A stretch of 9,054 nucleotides of DNA from Methanosarcinales archaeon. Lineage in GTDB: Archaea; Halobacteriota; Syntropharchaeia; Alkanophagales; Methanospirareceae. The notes beneath the pieces are model-generated. The model was not told where the DNA came from and made no database searches. It worked only from the letters and a program-made list of their open reading frames with translations. Shown piece after piece: positions 1-5,881 of this stretch (its first letter is position 1; every line of letters begins with the position of its first letter). Both the position numbers and the translations under genes were made by a program. The stretch covers positions 1 to 9,054 of the forward strand of contig JAODGF010000173.1 in NCBI GenBank assembly GCA_025464645.1, read 5' to 3'.

Positions 1-1154
1 GATGCCTTCCTCGCGGGATACAACCCCGACAGAACTCCTACGAACACCGCAACCAATATTCCGCCGAGCAAAACCGCTGGTCTCACAATCGCCGGTATCC
101 CTTCGCCAAACGCCGCACCTATTCCAATGCTTATGACGTTTGCGCCAATGACACCCAGTACACAGCCACAGACACCACCCACTACGCTCACCATGCCGGA
201 TTCAAGCAGGAAAAGCGAGAGCACATTCCCGTTTTTTGCCCCTATCGCTTTCATTATGCCTACCTCATGTGTACGCTCCATCACGGACATCAGCATCGTG
301 TTCATTATGCCAATAGAAGCCACAATAAGCGAAATAGAGGCGATAGCGACTAAAACCGCCTGAAGCAATGTGAAAATGGTTTTTAACTGCGCTATCGCGC
401 TGCCCATCGTCATTGCTGACGTAAAATCATCAAGCTTATGGTTCTCATCTAACCGCTCTTCTATTTCAGCCGCTATCCCTTCCGCTTCCTCGATGTCTCG
501 CGTCCTCGCCCATATCACCGCAATATCATCGTTACCAAGCACACCTTTTGCGTCCCTTCTCGTTACGTATATTGTGGAATCAAGGTCCGAGTTAAACCCA
601 CCCTGCTTCTCCATCACTCCCACGACCCTGAACTTGCTCCCGCCTATTGCTATCCTGTCGTTGACGCGAATTTCTTCGTCAAAATAGTCATTCGCAATGC
701 TATGCCCAATCAGGCATGTCTTGTGGTCGTTATCTCTTAAATCCCTTCCTTCTTCTGTCTTCACCATATCACCAAATATCACACCGATATCTCGTGGGTC
801 AATACCCAAAACGCTTACAACGGTCTTTTCACCCCGGTATTCCACCTTTTCCATACTCATTGCCCCTGCCGCAGCCTCCTTCACGCCACCTATCCTCTCC
901 ACATCTTTTAAATCGCGCTCGTCAAGACAGCCAAGTTCTACATAGTCGCCCCCCAAACTCGCTTTACCTGGAAAAACCACTATCAAATCCGCCATCTCCA
1001 CCAATTGCCCTGTTACTGACTGCTCAAACCCGTAGCCTACGGACATCAATGCGATTACTGCCGCTATCCCCACCGCAATGCCGAGCAGCGTGAGAATCGT
1101 GCGTGTCTTCCGCTCCTTTATATCTCGATACGCCAGCAGAATCATATCCTTCAT
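1..1154 (-). CDS. MacB/FtsX-type ABC transporter permease, 3' end cut by window edge
   Basis: Membrane subunit of a type VII (MacB-like) ABC transporter. Family members use ATP hydrolysis in the cytoplasm to drive movement of a large extracytoplasmic domain. About 384 residues are visible. TM1 lies near residues 20-40, after the typical MacB-like opening with the RDIKERKTRT stretch. A large extracytoplasmic domain follows at about 45-260, then TM2 (about 262-285), the conserved segment with NTMLMSVMERTHEVGIMKAI (about 285-304), TM3 (about 310-340) and TM4 (about 355-378). The frame reaches the window edge at LYPARKAS, the usual FtsX-domain ending, so only about ten residues are probably missing. 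I read the whole frame by hand and found no frameshift. The start ATG (1154-1152) overlaps the TGA of the ATPase gene as ATGA, with GGAGG 11 nt upstream. The family call is firm. The substrate is unknown. Confidence 0.93.
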   Translation of the reverse strand, partial: MKDMILLAYRDIKERKTRTILTLLGIAVGIAAVIALMSVGYGFEQSVTGQLVEMADLIVVFPGKASLGGDYVELGCLDERDLKDVERIGGVKEAAAGAMSMEKVEYRGEKTVVSVLGIDPRDIGVIFGDMVKTEEGRDLRDNDHKTCLIGHSIANDYFDEEIRVNDRIAIGGSKFRVVGVMEKQGGFNSDLDSTIYVTRRDAKGVLGNDDIAVIWARTRDIEEAEGIAAEIEERLDENHKLDDFTSAMTMGSAIAQLKTIFTLLQAVLVAIASISLIVASIGIMNTMLMSVMERTHEVGIMKAIGAKNGNVLSLFLLESGMVSVVGGVCGCVLGVIGANVISIGIGAAFGEGIPAIVRPAVLLGGILVAVFVGVLSGLYPARKA

Positions 1155-1816
1155 TCTTCATGCAACCTCCCATCCTTCATCCTTATTACCCGCGGCGCAT
1201 GCGCTGCGATTTCTGCATCGTGTGTCACTACGATTAGCGTCCGTCCTTCGTGATTCAACTCTTTTAAAATACCCATTATCGCATCTCCGGTCTCGCTATC
1301 CACGTTCCCCGTTGGCTCATCGCCGATGATAATTTCAGGGTTATTAGATAGCGCTCTTGCAATAGCCACTCGTTGTTGCTGTCCGCCACTCAGCTCCGCG
1401 GGTTTGTGATGCATCCTCTCACGAAGCCCGACTTTTATAAGCAGTTCCGCAGCCCTCTTCGTCCGCGTCTCGCTGCTCACGCCTGCGAAGAACATAGGAA
1501 GCGATACATTTTCCAGCGCATTCAGCGAATGAATGAGGTTAAACTGCTGAAATATGAATCCTATTTTCTCGCGTCTTATTCCTGCAAGCTCGTTCTCGCT
1601 GAGCGAGGCGGTACTCACACCATCTATGAATACCGCACCGCTCGTAGGCTTATCCAGGCACCCGAGCATATTTAGCAGCGTAGATTTGCCTGAGCCGGAA
1701 GACCCCACGATCGCGAGAAACTCGCCATCCTGTATCTCCAGGTTCACATCTCGCAGCGCCGGAACCTCGATCTTTCCCATCCGGTAAACCTTGCTTAGAT
1801 GCTCTGAGCGAATCAT
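1151..1816 (-). CDS. ABC transporter ATP-binding protein (LolD/MacB family)
   Basis: Cytoplasmic ATPase partner of the permease that overlaps it. The product is 221 aa, normal for this family. Visible motifs, numbered from the chosen start: Walker A GSSGSGKS (38-45), Q-loop FQQ (89-91), signature LSGGQQQR (142-149), Walker B IIIGDE (162-167), D-loop around N171-D173 and H-loop H199 in VVTHD. All catalytic residues are present. The usual ADEPTGNLDS reads GDEPTGNVDS here, which is conservative. The frame is open upstream to an ATG at 1852, but I chose 1816. That ATG forms an ATGA overlap with the preceding stop, has AGGAGG 11 nt upstream, and begins MIRSEHLSKVY as relatives do. The 12 extra residues of the longer frame lie inside the upstream gene and look non-native. 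Function as an energy-coupling subunit is established for the family; which substrate is moved is not known. Confidence 0.95.
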   Translation of the reverse strand: MIRSEHLSKVYRMGKIEVPALRDVNLEIQDGEFLAIVGSSGSGKSTLLNMLGCLDKPTSGAVFIDGVSTASLSENELAGIRREKIGFIFQQFNLIHSLNALENVSLPMFFAGVSSETRTKRAAELLIKVGLRERMHHKPAELSGGQQQRVAIARALSNNPEIIIGDEPTGNVDSETGDAIMGILKELNHEGRTLIVVTHDAEIAAHAPRVIRMKDGRLHEE

Positions 1817-3090
1817 GCTACTATTTTCCTCCTGTGCTTTACTCTCACCCATACCACTGCAACCACCGATAGCAGGATTGCGGGCAGTGCAAAGAAAGAC
1901 ATAGCTGGTAATGCATCCTTCTGTGGCTCTTTTACTTCTATGTGCACTTCATAACCTTCGGTTTCGTATATCCTATCGCTGTCTATATCGCGAAACGTGA
2001 GTTTGAACGCGATTCTGTCTTCGCCTGTATTCAGTTCGCTTGTATCAACGTCAAAAGAAGCGGAAAAGACGTCCCCTGCTTCCATGTCACCGATGAAATA
2101 TTCTGAAGGCAGTATCCTTACTTTTCCCTCTCCGTTGTTCGTAGGCACTACTGATACCGCTTTAACGTCCTTTGGCATTCCATTAGCCACGTCAAAATCT
2201 ATCTTCGCTATTTCGCCTTTCAAAACCGACTTCGGCGCATCTACCAGGATAAGCCTTACGTCTCCATTGCTCCTTACCAATATCGCGGATTCAAGTGCAT
2301 TTTGATGCGAATTGATACCATTTTTGTACTCCACCACGAACTGGATGTCTTTATTTCCAACTGAAAGCGGTGAAAGCGAGAAATTCACTGTTCGCTCCTC
2401 GTATGGCGCCAGATTGCCTACAAAGATTTGCTCTGGCGTGAATTCTAACTCTTCGATTTCTGCTTTTGCCTGCACATTCACTCCGCTCACATGATTTGGT
2501 CTGTTATTCGCCACCACCAGCGTTATCTCCTTTGATTCGCTGAGCGAAATCTCAGAAGGAACGTCTTTCTCAAGTATCTCTACCTTGCTACTCGCCACCT
2601 TTACAGGTACTGGAAAGCGCACATTGTCGCCATTATCCACTTCTATGCACACTTCGGGGAAGTAAGTGCCATCGCCATTGTGTGTAGCTGCTTCTATCGG
2701 TACAGAGATGGTTATACTCTCACCGGGTCCTAAAGATCCTACGTTGTGGTACTCAGAGCGTTGTACGCCTTCTTGCGACCATATTATATTTTTGTCACTA
2801 CCACTTAGCCTTATGCTTTCTATTTCAGCACTTATACTTCTCGTTGAGGTCTTTGTGGTCTCAGACTGCGAATTTTTTCCGGTAGTCGTTGTCTCGATTT
2901 CTGATGATTGTGTATCCATGTTTTGTATTGTTACGGTGATGGTGCCGGAGTCGCCGGGCATCAAAACTGCCGGCTCTACTTTGTAATCAGTAATCATGAC
3001 TGCGGGACCATCCGCGGCAGATACTGCGCCTGTTGCAAGCAGCACCAGGACCATAAAACCCATCGCTATGGTTCTCTTTGCACTTATCAT
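1813..3090 (-). CDS. Membrane-anchored Ig-like (COG1361-type) surface protein, probable transporter partner
   Basis: A 425-aa exported protein. Residues 1-25 form a signal peptide (basic MISAKR, hydrophobic core, VSA-A cleavage-like site). About three beta-sandwich repeats follow (roughly 30-165, 168-275, 277-388), recognisable by phrases such as EPAVLMPGDSGTITVTIQN and FVGNLAPYEERTVNFSLSP, which are typical of COG1361/CARDB-like archaeal S-layer-related domains. A hydrophobic helix near 397-417 followed by KHRRK anchors the C terminus in the membrane. A Ser/Thr-rich insert occupies residues 60-86. The start is supported by GAGGTGA 6 nt upstream and by an ATGA overlap with the RHH gene. Its stop overlaps the ATPase start. 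COG1361 proteins next to MacB-like ATPase/permease genes are known in archaea. By position it replaces the MacA adaptor, but that role is inference. It could equally be a sensor or a substrate-presenting protein. Confidence 0.85.
   Translation of the reverse strand: MISAKRTIAMGFMVLVLLATGAVSAADGPAVMITDYKVEPAVLMPGDSGTITVTIQNMDTQSSEIETTTTGKNSQSETTKTSTRSISAEIESIRLSGSDKNIIWSQEGVQRSEYHNVGSLGPGESITISVPIEAATHNGDGTYFPEVCIEVDNGDNVRFPVPVKVASSKVEILEKDVPSEISLSESKEITLVVANNRPNHVSGVNVQAKAEIEELEFTPEQIFVGNLAPYEERTVNFSLSPLSVGNKDIQFVVEYKNGINSHQNALESAILVRSNGDVRLILVDAPKSVLKGEIAKIDFDVANGMPKDVKAVSVVPTNNGEGKVRILPSEYFIGDMEAGDVFSASFDVDTSELNTGEDRIAFKLTFRDIDSDRIYETEGYEVHIEVKEPQKDALPAMSFFALPAILLSVVAVVWVRVKHRRKIVA
1828..1833 (-). 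promoter_or_regulatory. Shine-Dalgarno site that decides the ATPase start
   Basis: AGGAGG on the minus strand, 11 nt before the ATG at 1816. It lies downstream of the alternative ATG at 1852, so it can serve only the shorter start. The permease gene has GGAGG at the same 11-nt spacing. Confidence 0.75.
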
Positions 3091-3272
3091 CTTTTTTCAC
3101 CTCTTTTTATTTCAACAAAACAATATCTCGATCTAAGATGTGCTGCTCCGCGTCGGATTATATCGCGGATTGCATCACTTCTGCTCCCATAATATCCCTC
3201 TCTAACCAGCTCATCTACATTTTCTACTTCTTCTGCCGGTATTCGCAATTCCACCAAATTTTTTTCTTTCAT
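3087..3272 (-). CDS. Ribbon-helix-helix (CopG/Arc-like) DNA-binding regulator
   Basis: A 61-aa protein with the RHH layout. A short N-terminal strand NLVELRIP (residues 5-12) would pair in the dimer and enter the major groove. Helix A spans about 13-25, the turn is GYYGSRSDAI (26-35) and helix B is IRDIIRRG (35-42). The SRSDAIRDII pattern is characteristic of small archaeal CopG/NikR-type N-terminal domains. A basic C-terminal tail of about 19 residues follows, too short for an effector domain, and no metal site is evident. An SD site of GGAGGTGA lies 10 nt upstream, overlapping the end of the preceding gene, whose stop is only 3 nt away. Its own stop overlaps the next start as ATGA. Autoregulation of this operon, through the palindromes near 5372-5453, is an inference. 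A toxin-linked antitoxin role is less likely, as no toxin gene is adjacent. Confidence 0.85.
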   Translation of the reverse strand: MKEKNLVELRIPAEEVENVDELVREGYYGSRSDAIRDIIRRGAAHLRSRYCFVEIKRGEKR

Positions 3273-3275
3273 TTT

Positions 3276-3944
3276 TTACATTTCACCTCCTTTATTTTCT
3301 ACTTCCAAATTACTCCACACTTCCACAGCCTTCCTCGCATCAGGGTCAACCAGAACAGAAACAACCACAGGATTATCTCCAAACCGAGTCCACGTAACGC
3401 TGAGCAGTGTCTTTGGCAAATAGAACTTCTCCGCAGTCTCCGGAAGCACCCTTCTAACGGTTGGCAGCACGGTTTCCAAACTGTTTGCCCTCATCAGACT
3501 CGCAGCCTCTTCATTCTGAAGTGCGACTGAGATTGCCTTTGCTCGCTCAGCCGCCGGTATCGCATCTAGCACATGCCCGTTTAGAACCAACTCCTTTCCT
3601 GCACCATAATACGTGAAAACATAGGCATCCTGGCATTCACATGCATCAGAGAAGCAGATGACTGTGAGACCATAGTCTTCACCATTCTTCATGGCTGAGA
3701 TGTTCACCTTATCATACCTCACGCCTTTATAAGGCGTTATCTCAGCTAAGACCTCCGATACAATCTGCGTTCTCGTTTCTTCGTTGAGTTTCATGCCTGA
3801 AAACTCTACTGTTGTGGACAAGCACGAATCTAAATCGGACGCAGGACTAAGCCCGTGCTCTGGTGCCGTAAGCCCTAAATAAGTACCGAGAGCAGCGACT
3901 ACTACTACTGCAATTACCGCCACGATTTTCCCTGCACTTCTCAT
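3276..3944 (-). CDS. Uncharacterised membrane-anchored extracytoplasmic protein with Cys cluster
   Basis: I do not recognise a family for this 222-aa protein. Residues 1-6 are basic and 7-26 form one hydrophobic helix, giving either a signal anchor or an uncleaved signal peptide with the rest outside the membrane. The soluble part is mixed alpha/beta with four cysteines: C41, C97, C102 and C104, the last three as C-x4-C-x-C. That grouping could form disulfides or bind a metal. The C-terminal stretch VVVSVLVDPDARKAVEVW has the look of a strand-turn-strand of PepSY-like folds, but this is only a visual resemblance. GGAGG lies 13 nt before the ATG. The gene sits between the secreted Ig-like gene (59 nt away) and the RHH gene (3 nt away), so a role in the same envelope system is inferred from position only. 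Confidence 0.72.
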   Translation of the reverse strand: MRSAGKIVAVIAVVVVAALGTYLGLTAPEHGLSPASDLDSCLSTTVEFSGMKLNEETRTQIVSEVLAEITPYKGVRYDKVNISAMKNGEDYGLTVICFSDACECQDAYVFTYYGAGKELVLNGHVLDAIPAAERAKAISVALQNEEAASLMRANSLETVLPTVRRVLPETAEKFYLPKTLLSVTWTRFGDNPVVVSVLVDPDARKAVEVWSNLEVENKGGEM

Positions 3945-3972
3945 TTCTTCTTTTTCGCCTCCTTATCCTCAC

Positions 3973-4009
3973 GGAAAAAATAAAAAAGGAATGAGTTTTT
4001 TACTCATTC
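3973..4009 (-). terminator. Hairpin plus T-tract between the first and second genes of the operon
   Basis: On the minus strand an 8-bp perfect stem (GAATGAGT / ACTCATTC, arms 4009-4002 and 3996-3989) with a 5-nt loop is followed at once by a run of T broken by a single A (about 3986-3975). The stem starts inside the last codons of the secreted-protein gene and includes its TGA. This matches an intrinsic-terminator layout; archaeal RNA polymerase terminates at T-tracts even without a hairpin. The next gene starts only about 30 nt further on and I see no clear promoter for it, so partial termination or 3'-end protection is more likely than a full stop. Confidence 0.6.
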
Positions 4010-5338
4010 TCCTCTCTCTATTGTGTACTCAAAACTCTCTGCATTCCTCGGCAGTATCTCCAGCGTCCAGACTCCACCCGTTACGTTAGTTAGTTCGTAT
4101 GTTTCGCTGTACTCTGTGCTCAATACGTGATACATACCTTCGCTTGACGCTTCCCAGGGCGGTAAATAGTCCATACCCAGGCTTACCTCTCCCTTTTTGA
4201 CCGTCTTTGATGGCTCTGGTATCACTCTCCCGCCTTCAAGAGTTGCCAGTGACAGTGCAACGTTGAAAGAAGGCTCTTCCTTTTCTTCTGCTTCTCCTCC
4301 ATATTTATCGTATGTATGCTGTCTGGCTGTAACCACAACACAGACTTTCTCTCCCTGTTTCACCGCAAAACTTTCTCTGAACGGCGTTGTGGGTTGTTTC
4401 CATACTTCTAAGCTCAAATGCACTTCCTGGTCCCATCGCTCTATTGAGGGGTCATCTATGTTCAAGTTGATGCCTCCCTCATACCTTCCTTTCGCATCTT
4501 CTGGTACATTTACAGTCACCCTTACCGTCGCCTTCGAGTTTGCCTCCACTTTCGCAGGTGCATATATCGTCAGCCAACCCTCGGGAATTGTGTTCTCGAA
4601 AGGTCCACCCCATCGCTCTTTGCCTCCAATTTCCGGGCTTATTGCAATCGCTTTGTCGCCTTTGTTCTCAAGCTGTATCTTGTATTCCTGACTCTGTCCC
4701 GTTTCTATCTTATCGTGTATGTATTGCGGCTGTATCAGAATCTTCGGCGGTTCCCAAACTTGTATTGACAGCATTAACGAGTTCACGTACACCGGGAACG
4801 GTGCTGGATAAGGGGATGGCATCGTATCGTTGGTGAACACGATTTGTGCGTTGTAATGACCGATTTCCGCATCTGCGGGTATTTTCACCGTAACGATGTA
4901 TTCTTGCTCCTCACCTGCCTTTATCTCTGCGCTGCCAGGTTCAACAGTTATCCATTCTTCTTCAAGGAAGTACTCGCCATACGGTTGAACCTCAATGCGT
5001 GGTCTTGTGGATACCTCCCCTTCGTCCTTGTTTTTTACCCTCACCGCAAACTCTTTTTCACCACCAGGTTTTAGCTCGAACCACTCGTTCTTCGGCGAGA
5101 TTTGCAATATTTTGTAATCCACTTGCTGCTCTTCTTCGCTTTGCTCGGGCACCTCTAACCGTGCAGCGAGAGGCGATGATGCCTGACTGGCGGCACCTGC
5201 TTCTAACCCTACCACGATAGCTCCAAGGTTGAGTACTGGTTGCGGCGGCGCTGCCTGACCGGCGGCAGCAGCGACTGAGAAAATGCTCAGGAGAAACGCC
5301 ATGAGCACAACCAATGTTTTTGCTTCTTCTTTTTTCAT
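4004..5338 (-). CDS. Secreted Ig-like beta-sandwich protein (COG1470/NEW3-like)
   Basis: A 444-aa exported protein and first gene of its unit. Residues 1-26 form a signal peptide (MKKEEAK, then a hydrophobic core ending SVAAAA). A low-complexity Ala/Gln/Glu-rich linker runs to about residue 72. Three beta-sandwich units follow (roughly 73-195, 197-315 and 316-442). Phrases such as FELKPGGEKEFAVRVKNKDE, WITVEPGSAEIKAGEEQEY and IPADAEIGHYNAQIVF are typical of NPCBM-associated/COG1470-type repeats in archaeal surface proteins. There is no C-terminal membrane helix and only one cysteine, so the protein is probably released or held by other surface proteins. GGAGGT is 11 nt upstream of the ATG. 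Its pairing with the second, anchored Ig-like protein suggests a shared cell-surface assembly, which is inference. The ligand is unknown, and calling it a sugar or peptide binder would be a guess. Confidence 0.8.
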   Translation of the reverse strand: MKKEEAKTLVVLMAFLLSIFSVAAAAGQAAPPQPVLNLGAIVVGLEAGAASQASSPLAARLEVPEQSEEEQQVDYKILQISPKNEWFELKPGGEKEFAVRVKNKDEGEVSTRPRIEVQPYGEYFLEEEWITVEPGSAEIKAGEEQEYIVTVKIPADAEIGHYNAQIVFTNDTMPSPYPAPFPVYVNSLMLSIQVWEPPKILIQPQYIHDKIETGQSQEYKIQLENKGDKAIAISPEIGGKERWGGPFENTIPEGWLTIYAPAKVEANSKATVRVTVNVPEDAKGRYEGGINLNIDDPSIERWDQEVHLSLEVWKQPTTPFRESFAVKQGEKVCVVVTARQHTYDKYGGEAEEKEEPSFNVALSLATLEGGRVIPEPSKTVKKGEVSLGMDYLPPWEASSEGMYHVLSTEYSETYELTNVTGGVWTLEILPRNAESFEYTIERGE

Positions 5339-5371
5339 CTTTTCTTTTTACCTCCTTCTTTTTATTTCGCA

Positions 5372-5393
5372 GTTCGCCTTTTTATTAGCGAAC
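5372..5393. promoter_or_regulatory. Inverted repeat at the predicted transcription start, operator candidate
   Basis: GTTCGC (5372-5377) and GCGAAC (5388-5393) form a perfect 6-bp inverted repeat with a 10-nt spacer, between the nearer TATA-like element and the SD site of the secreted Ig-like gene. It lies about where transcription would start from the TATA element at 5397-5407. RHH repressors such as NikR use spaced palindromic half-sites, so this could be an operator. It could also be a leader hairpin in the mRNA. Confidence 0.4.
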
Positions 5394-5396
5394 CTG

Positions 5397-5407
5397 TTTA
5401 TAAATAT
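5397..5407 (-). promoter_or_regulatory. TATA-like element, nearer candidate for the envelope operon
   Basis: The minus strand reads ATATTTATAAA over these positions, a good archaeal TATA-box match. A start site about 25 nt downstream would fall near 5372-5376, giving a leader of roughly 35 nt that contains the GGAGGT site at 5350-5355. No convincing BRE precedes it. It competes with the BRE/TATA pair at 5419-5433. Confidence 0.45.
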
Positions 5408-5418
5408 GCAGGTATCAC

Positions 5419-5433
5419 TATTTAAGCTTTTCG
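5419..5433 (-). promoter_or_regulatory. BRE/TATA promoter candidate for the envelope operon
   Basis: The minus strand reads CGAAAAG followed by CTTAAATA, a textbook purine-rich BRE next to a TATA box. Transcription would begin about 25 nt downstream, near 5395, giving a leader of about 55 nt. The BRE half coincides with one arm of the 26-bp palindrome at 5428-5453. Confidence 0.55.
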
Positions 5434-5453
5434 ATTTTTTGAAAAACCGAAAA
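5428..5453. promoter_or_regulatory. 26-bp near-perfect palindrome overlapping the BRE, operator candidate
   Basis: TTTTCG (5428-5433) pairs with CGAAAA (5448-5453), and inside them TTTTT (5435-5439) pairs with AAAAA (5442-5446). That is 11 of 12 pairs around the centre, with one mismatch. One arm is the BRE of the 5419-5433 promoter, so a bound regulator would block TFB. The obvious candidate regulator is the RHH protein encoded at 3087-3272, but no binding evidence exists. Confidence 0.5.
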
Positions 5454-5578
5454 ACATAAAAGTAGGTTATACTAAATATTTGCACACTCGACTATTTTTG
5501 CTGAACTGGACCAACTCAAGACCTTCCTTTTGTGGTTAGTTCCATACTAACATCCGTAGTGGTAGAACCCACCGAATC
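5454..5578. other. Intergenic spacer with one small hairpin
   Basis: This spacer separates the small membrane-protein gene from the upstream side of the envelope-operon promoter. The only structure I see is a 6-bp stem with a 5-nt loop (GTTAGT 5535-5540, ACTAAC 5546-5551). It is not followed by a T-run on the minus strand, so it is a weak terminator candidate for the rpl37ae-rpoP-pcc1 unit. I find no ORF or tRNA-like fold. Confidence 0.4.
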
Positions 5579-5881
5579 TTAGCTAAAAATTCTCCACAAA
5601 AAATATACTAACACGAGAGCCAAAATCAAAATTACAACTGCGATGATGATATAAGGCAAGAATTTGACTATCAGCCATAATATGCTTAAAAGAAGGAGGA
5701 GGATAAGCAATAGGAACACTAATGCCGGTATTCCGCTCAGAAACCACCTTGCAGGGGCAAGAAATCCCAAACCCAAATAAGTACCAATACTACCAAATTT
5801 TTGGGATTTTGAATGTGCGTTGGGATTTGGCAGTTGGGATTTACTTGGAGTTTGGCAGTATTTGACATTGGGGATTTTCAT
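5579..5881 (-). CDS. Small two-helix membrane protein, N terminus encoded by repeats
   Basis: A 100-aa ORF. From about residue 47 to the end it is almost wholly hydrophobic, with two probable membrane helices (about 51-72 and 76-96), and it ends WRIFS. I do not recognise a family. Residues 4-28 (rich in Ser, Pro, Asn, Gln and Lys) come from the degenerate repeats at 5801-5878 and look like non-native coding sequence. The only ATG is at 5881, inside pcc1, and it does have GAGGTG 10 nt upstream, so translation by coupling with pcc1 is possible. Alternatively the original start was lost or is a TTG near residue 36 or 38. The hydrophobic half is convincing as a membrane protein; the start is uncertain. 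Confidence 0.55.
   Translation of the reverse strand: MKIPNVKYCQTPSKSQLPNPNAHSKSQKFGSIGTYLGLGFLAPARWFLSGIPALVFLLLILLLLLSILWLIVKFLPYIIIAVVILILALVLVYFLWRIFS
5762..5878. repeat. Degenerate TTGGGATTT repeat cluster with an inverted copy
   Basis: On the plus strand TTGGGATTT occurs exactly at 5801-5809, 5820-5828 and 5834-5842, with variants at 5846-5854 (TTGGAGTTT) and 5869-5878 (one extra G). A reverse-orientation copy, AAATCCCAAA (5762-5771), pairs over 10 bp with TTTGGGATTT (5800-5809) across a 28-nt spacer. The cluster covers the last codons of pcc1 and the first codons of the membrane-protein ORF. It looks like a short expanding repeat or a remnant of a small mobile palindromic element. No terminal repeats or target-site duplication are evident. 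Confidence 0.6.

Noticed and set aside
127..1329. Several plus-strand ORFs opposite the permease and ATPase genes
   Set aside because: Low-complexity Ser/Pro/Leu products without domains, antisense to clear genes with full motif sets.
1817..1852. ATG at 1852 as the ATPase start, giving 233 aa
   Set aside because: It lacks its own SD, lies inside the upstream gene, and AGGAGG plus an ATGA overlap point to 1816.
1997..3530. Plus-strand ORFs opposite the Ig-like, RHH and 222-aa genes
   Set aside because: Ser/Phe/Ile-rich shadow translations; the minus-strand genes have SD sites, a signal peptide and ordered overlaps.
4197..5220. Plus-strand ORFs opposite the secreted Ig-like gene
   Set aside because: Shadow frames without start signals or recognisable domains.
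5535..5551. Terminator for the rpl37ae-rpoP-pcc1 unit
   Set aside because: The 6-bp stem is AT-rich and not followed by a T-tract on the minus strand; kept only as a note in the spacer entry.
5454..5578. Possible small RNA or tRNA in the spacer, prompted by short inverted repeats
   Set aside because: Only 4- and 6-bp stems, no cloverleaf, no T-loop consensus and no promoter of its own.
5762..5878. CRISPR-like array
   Set aside because: Units are only 9 bp, spacing is irregular and short, one copy is inverted, and no cas genes are present.
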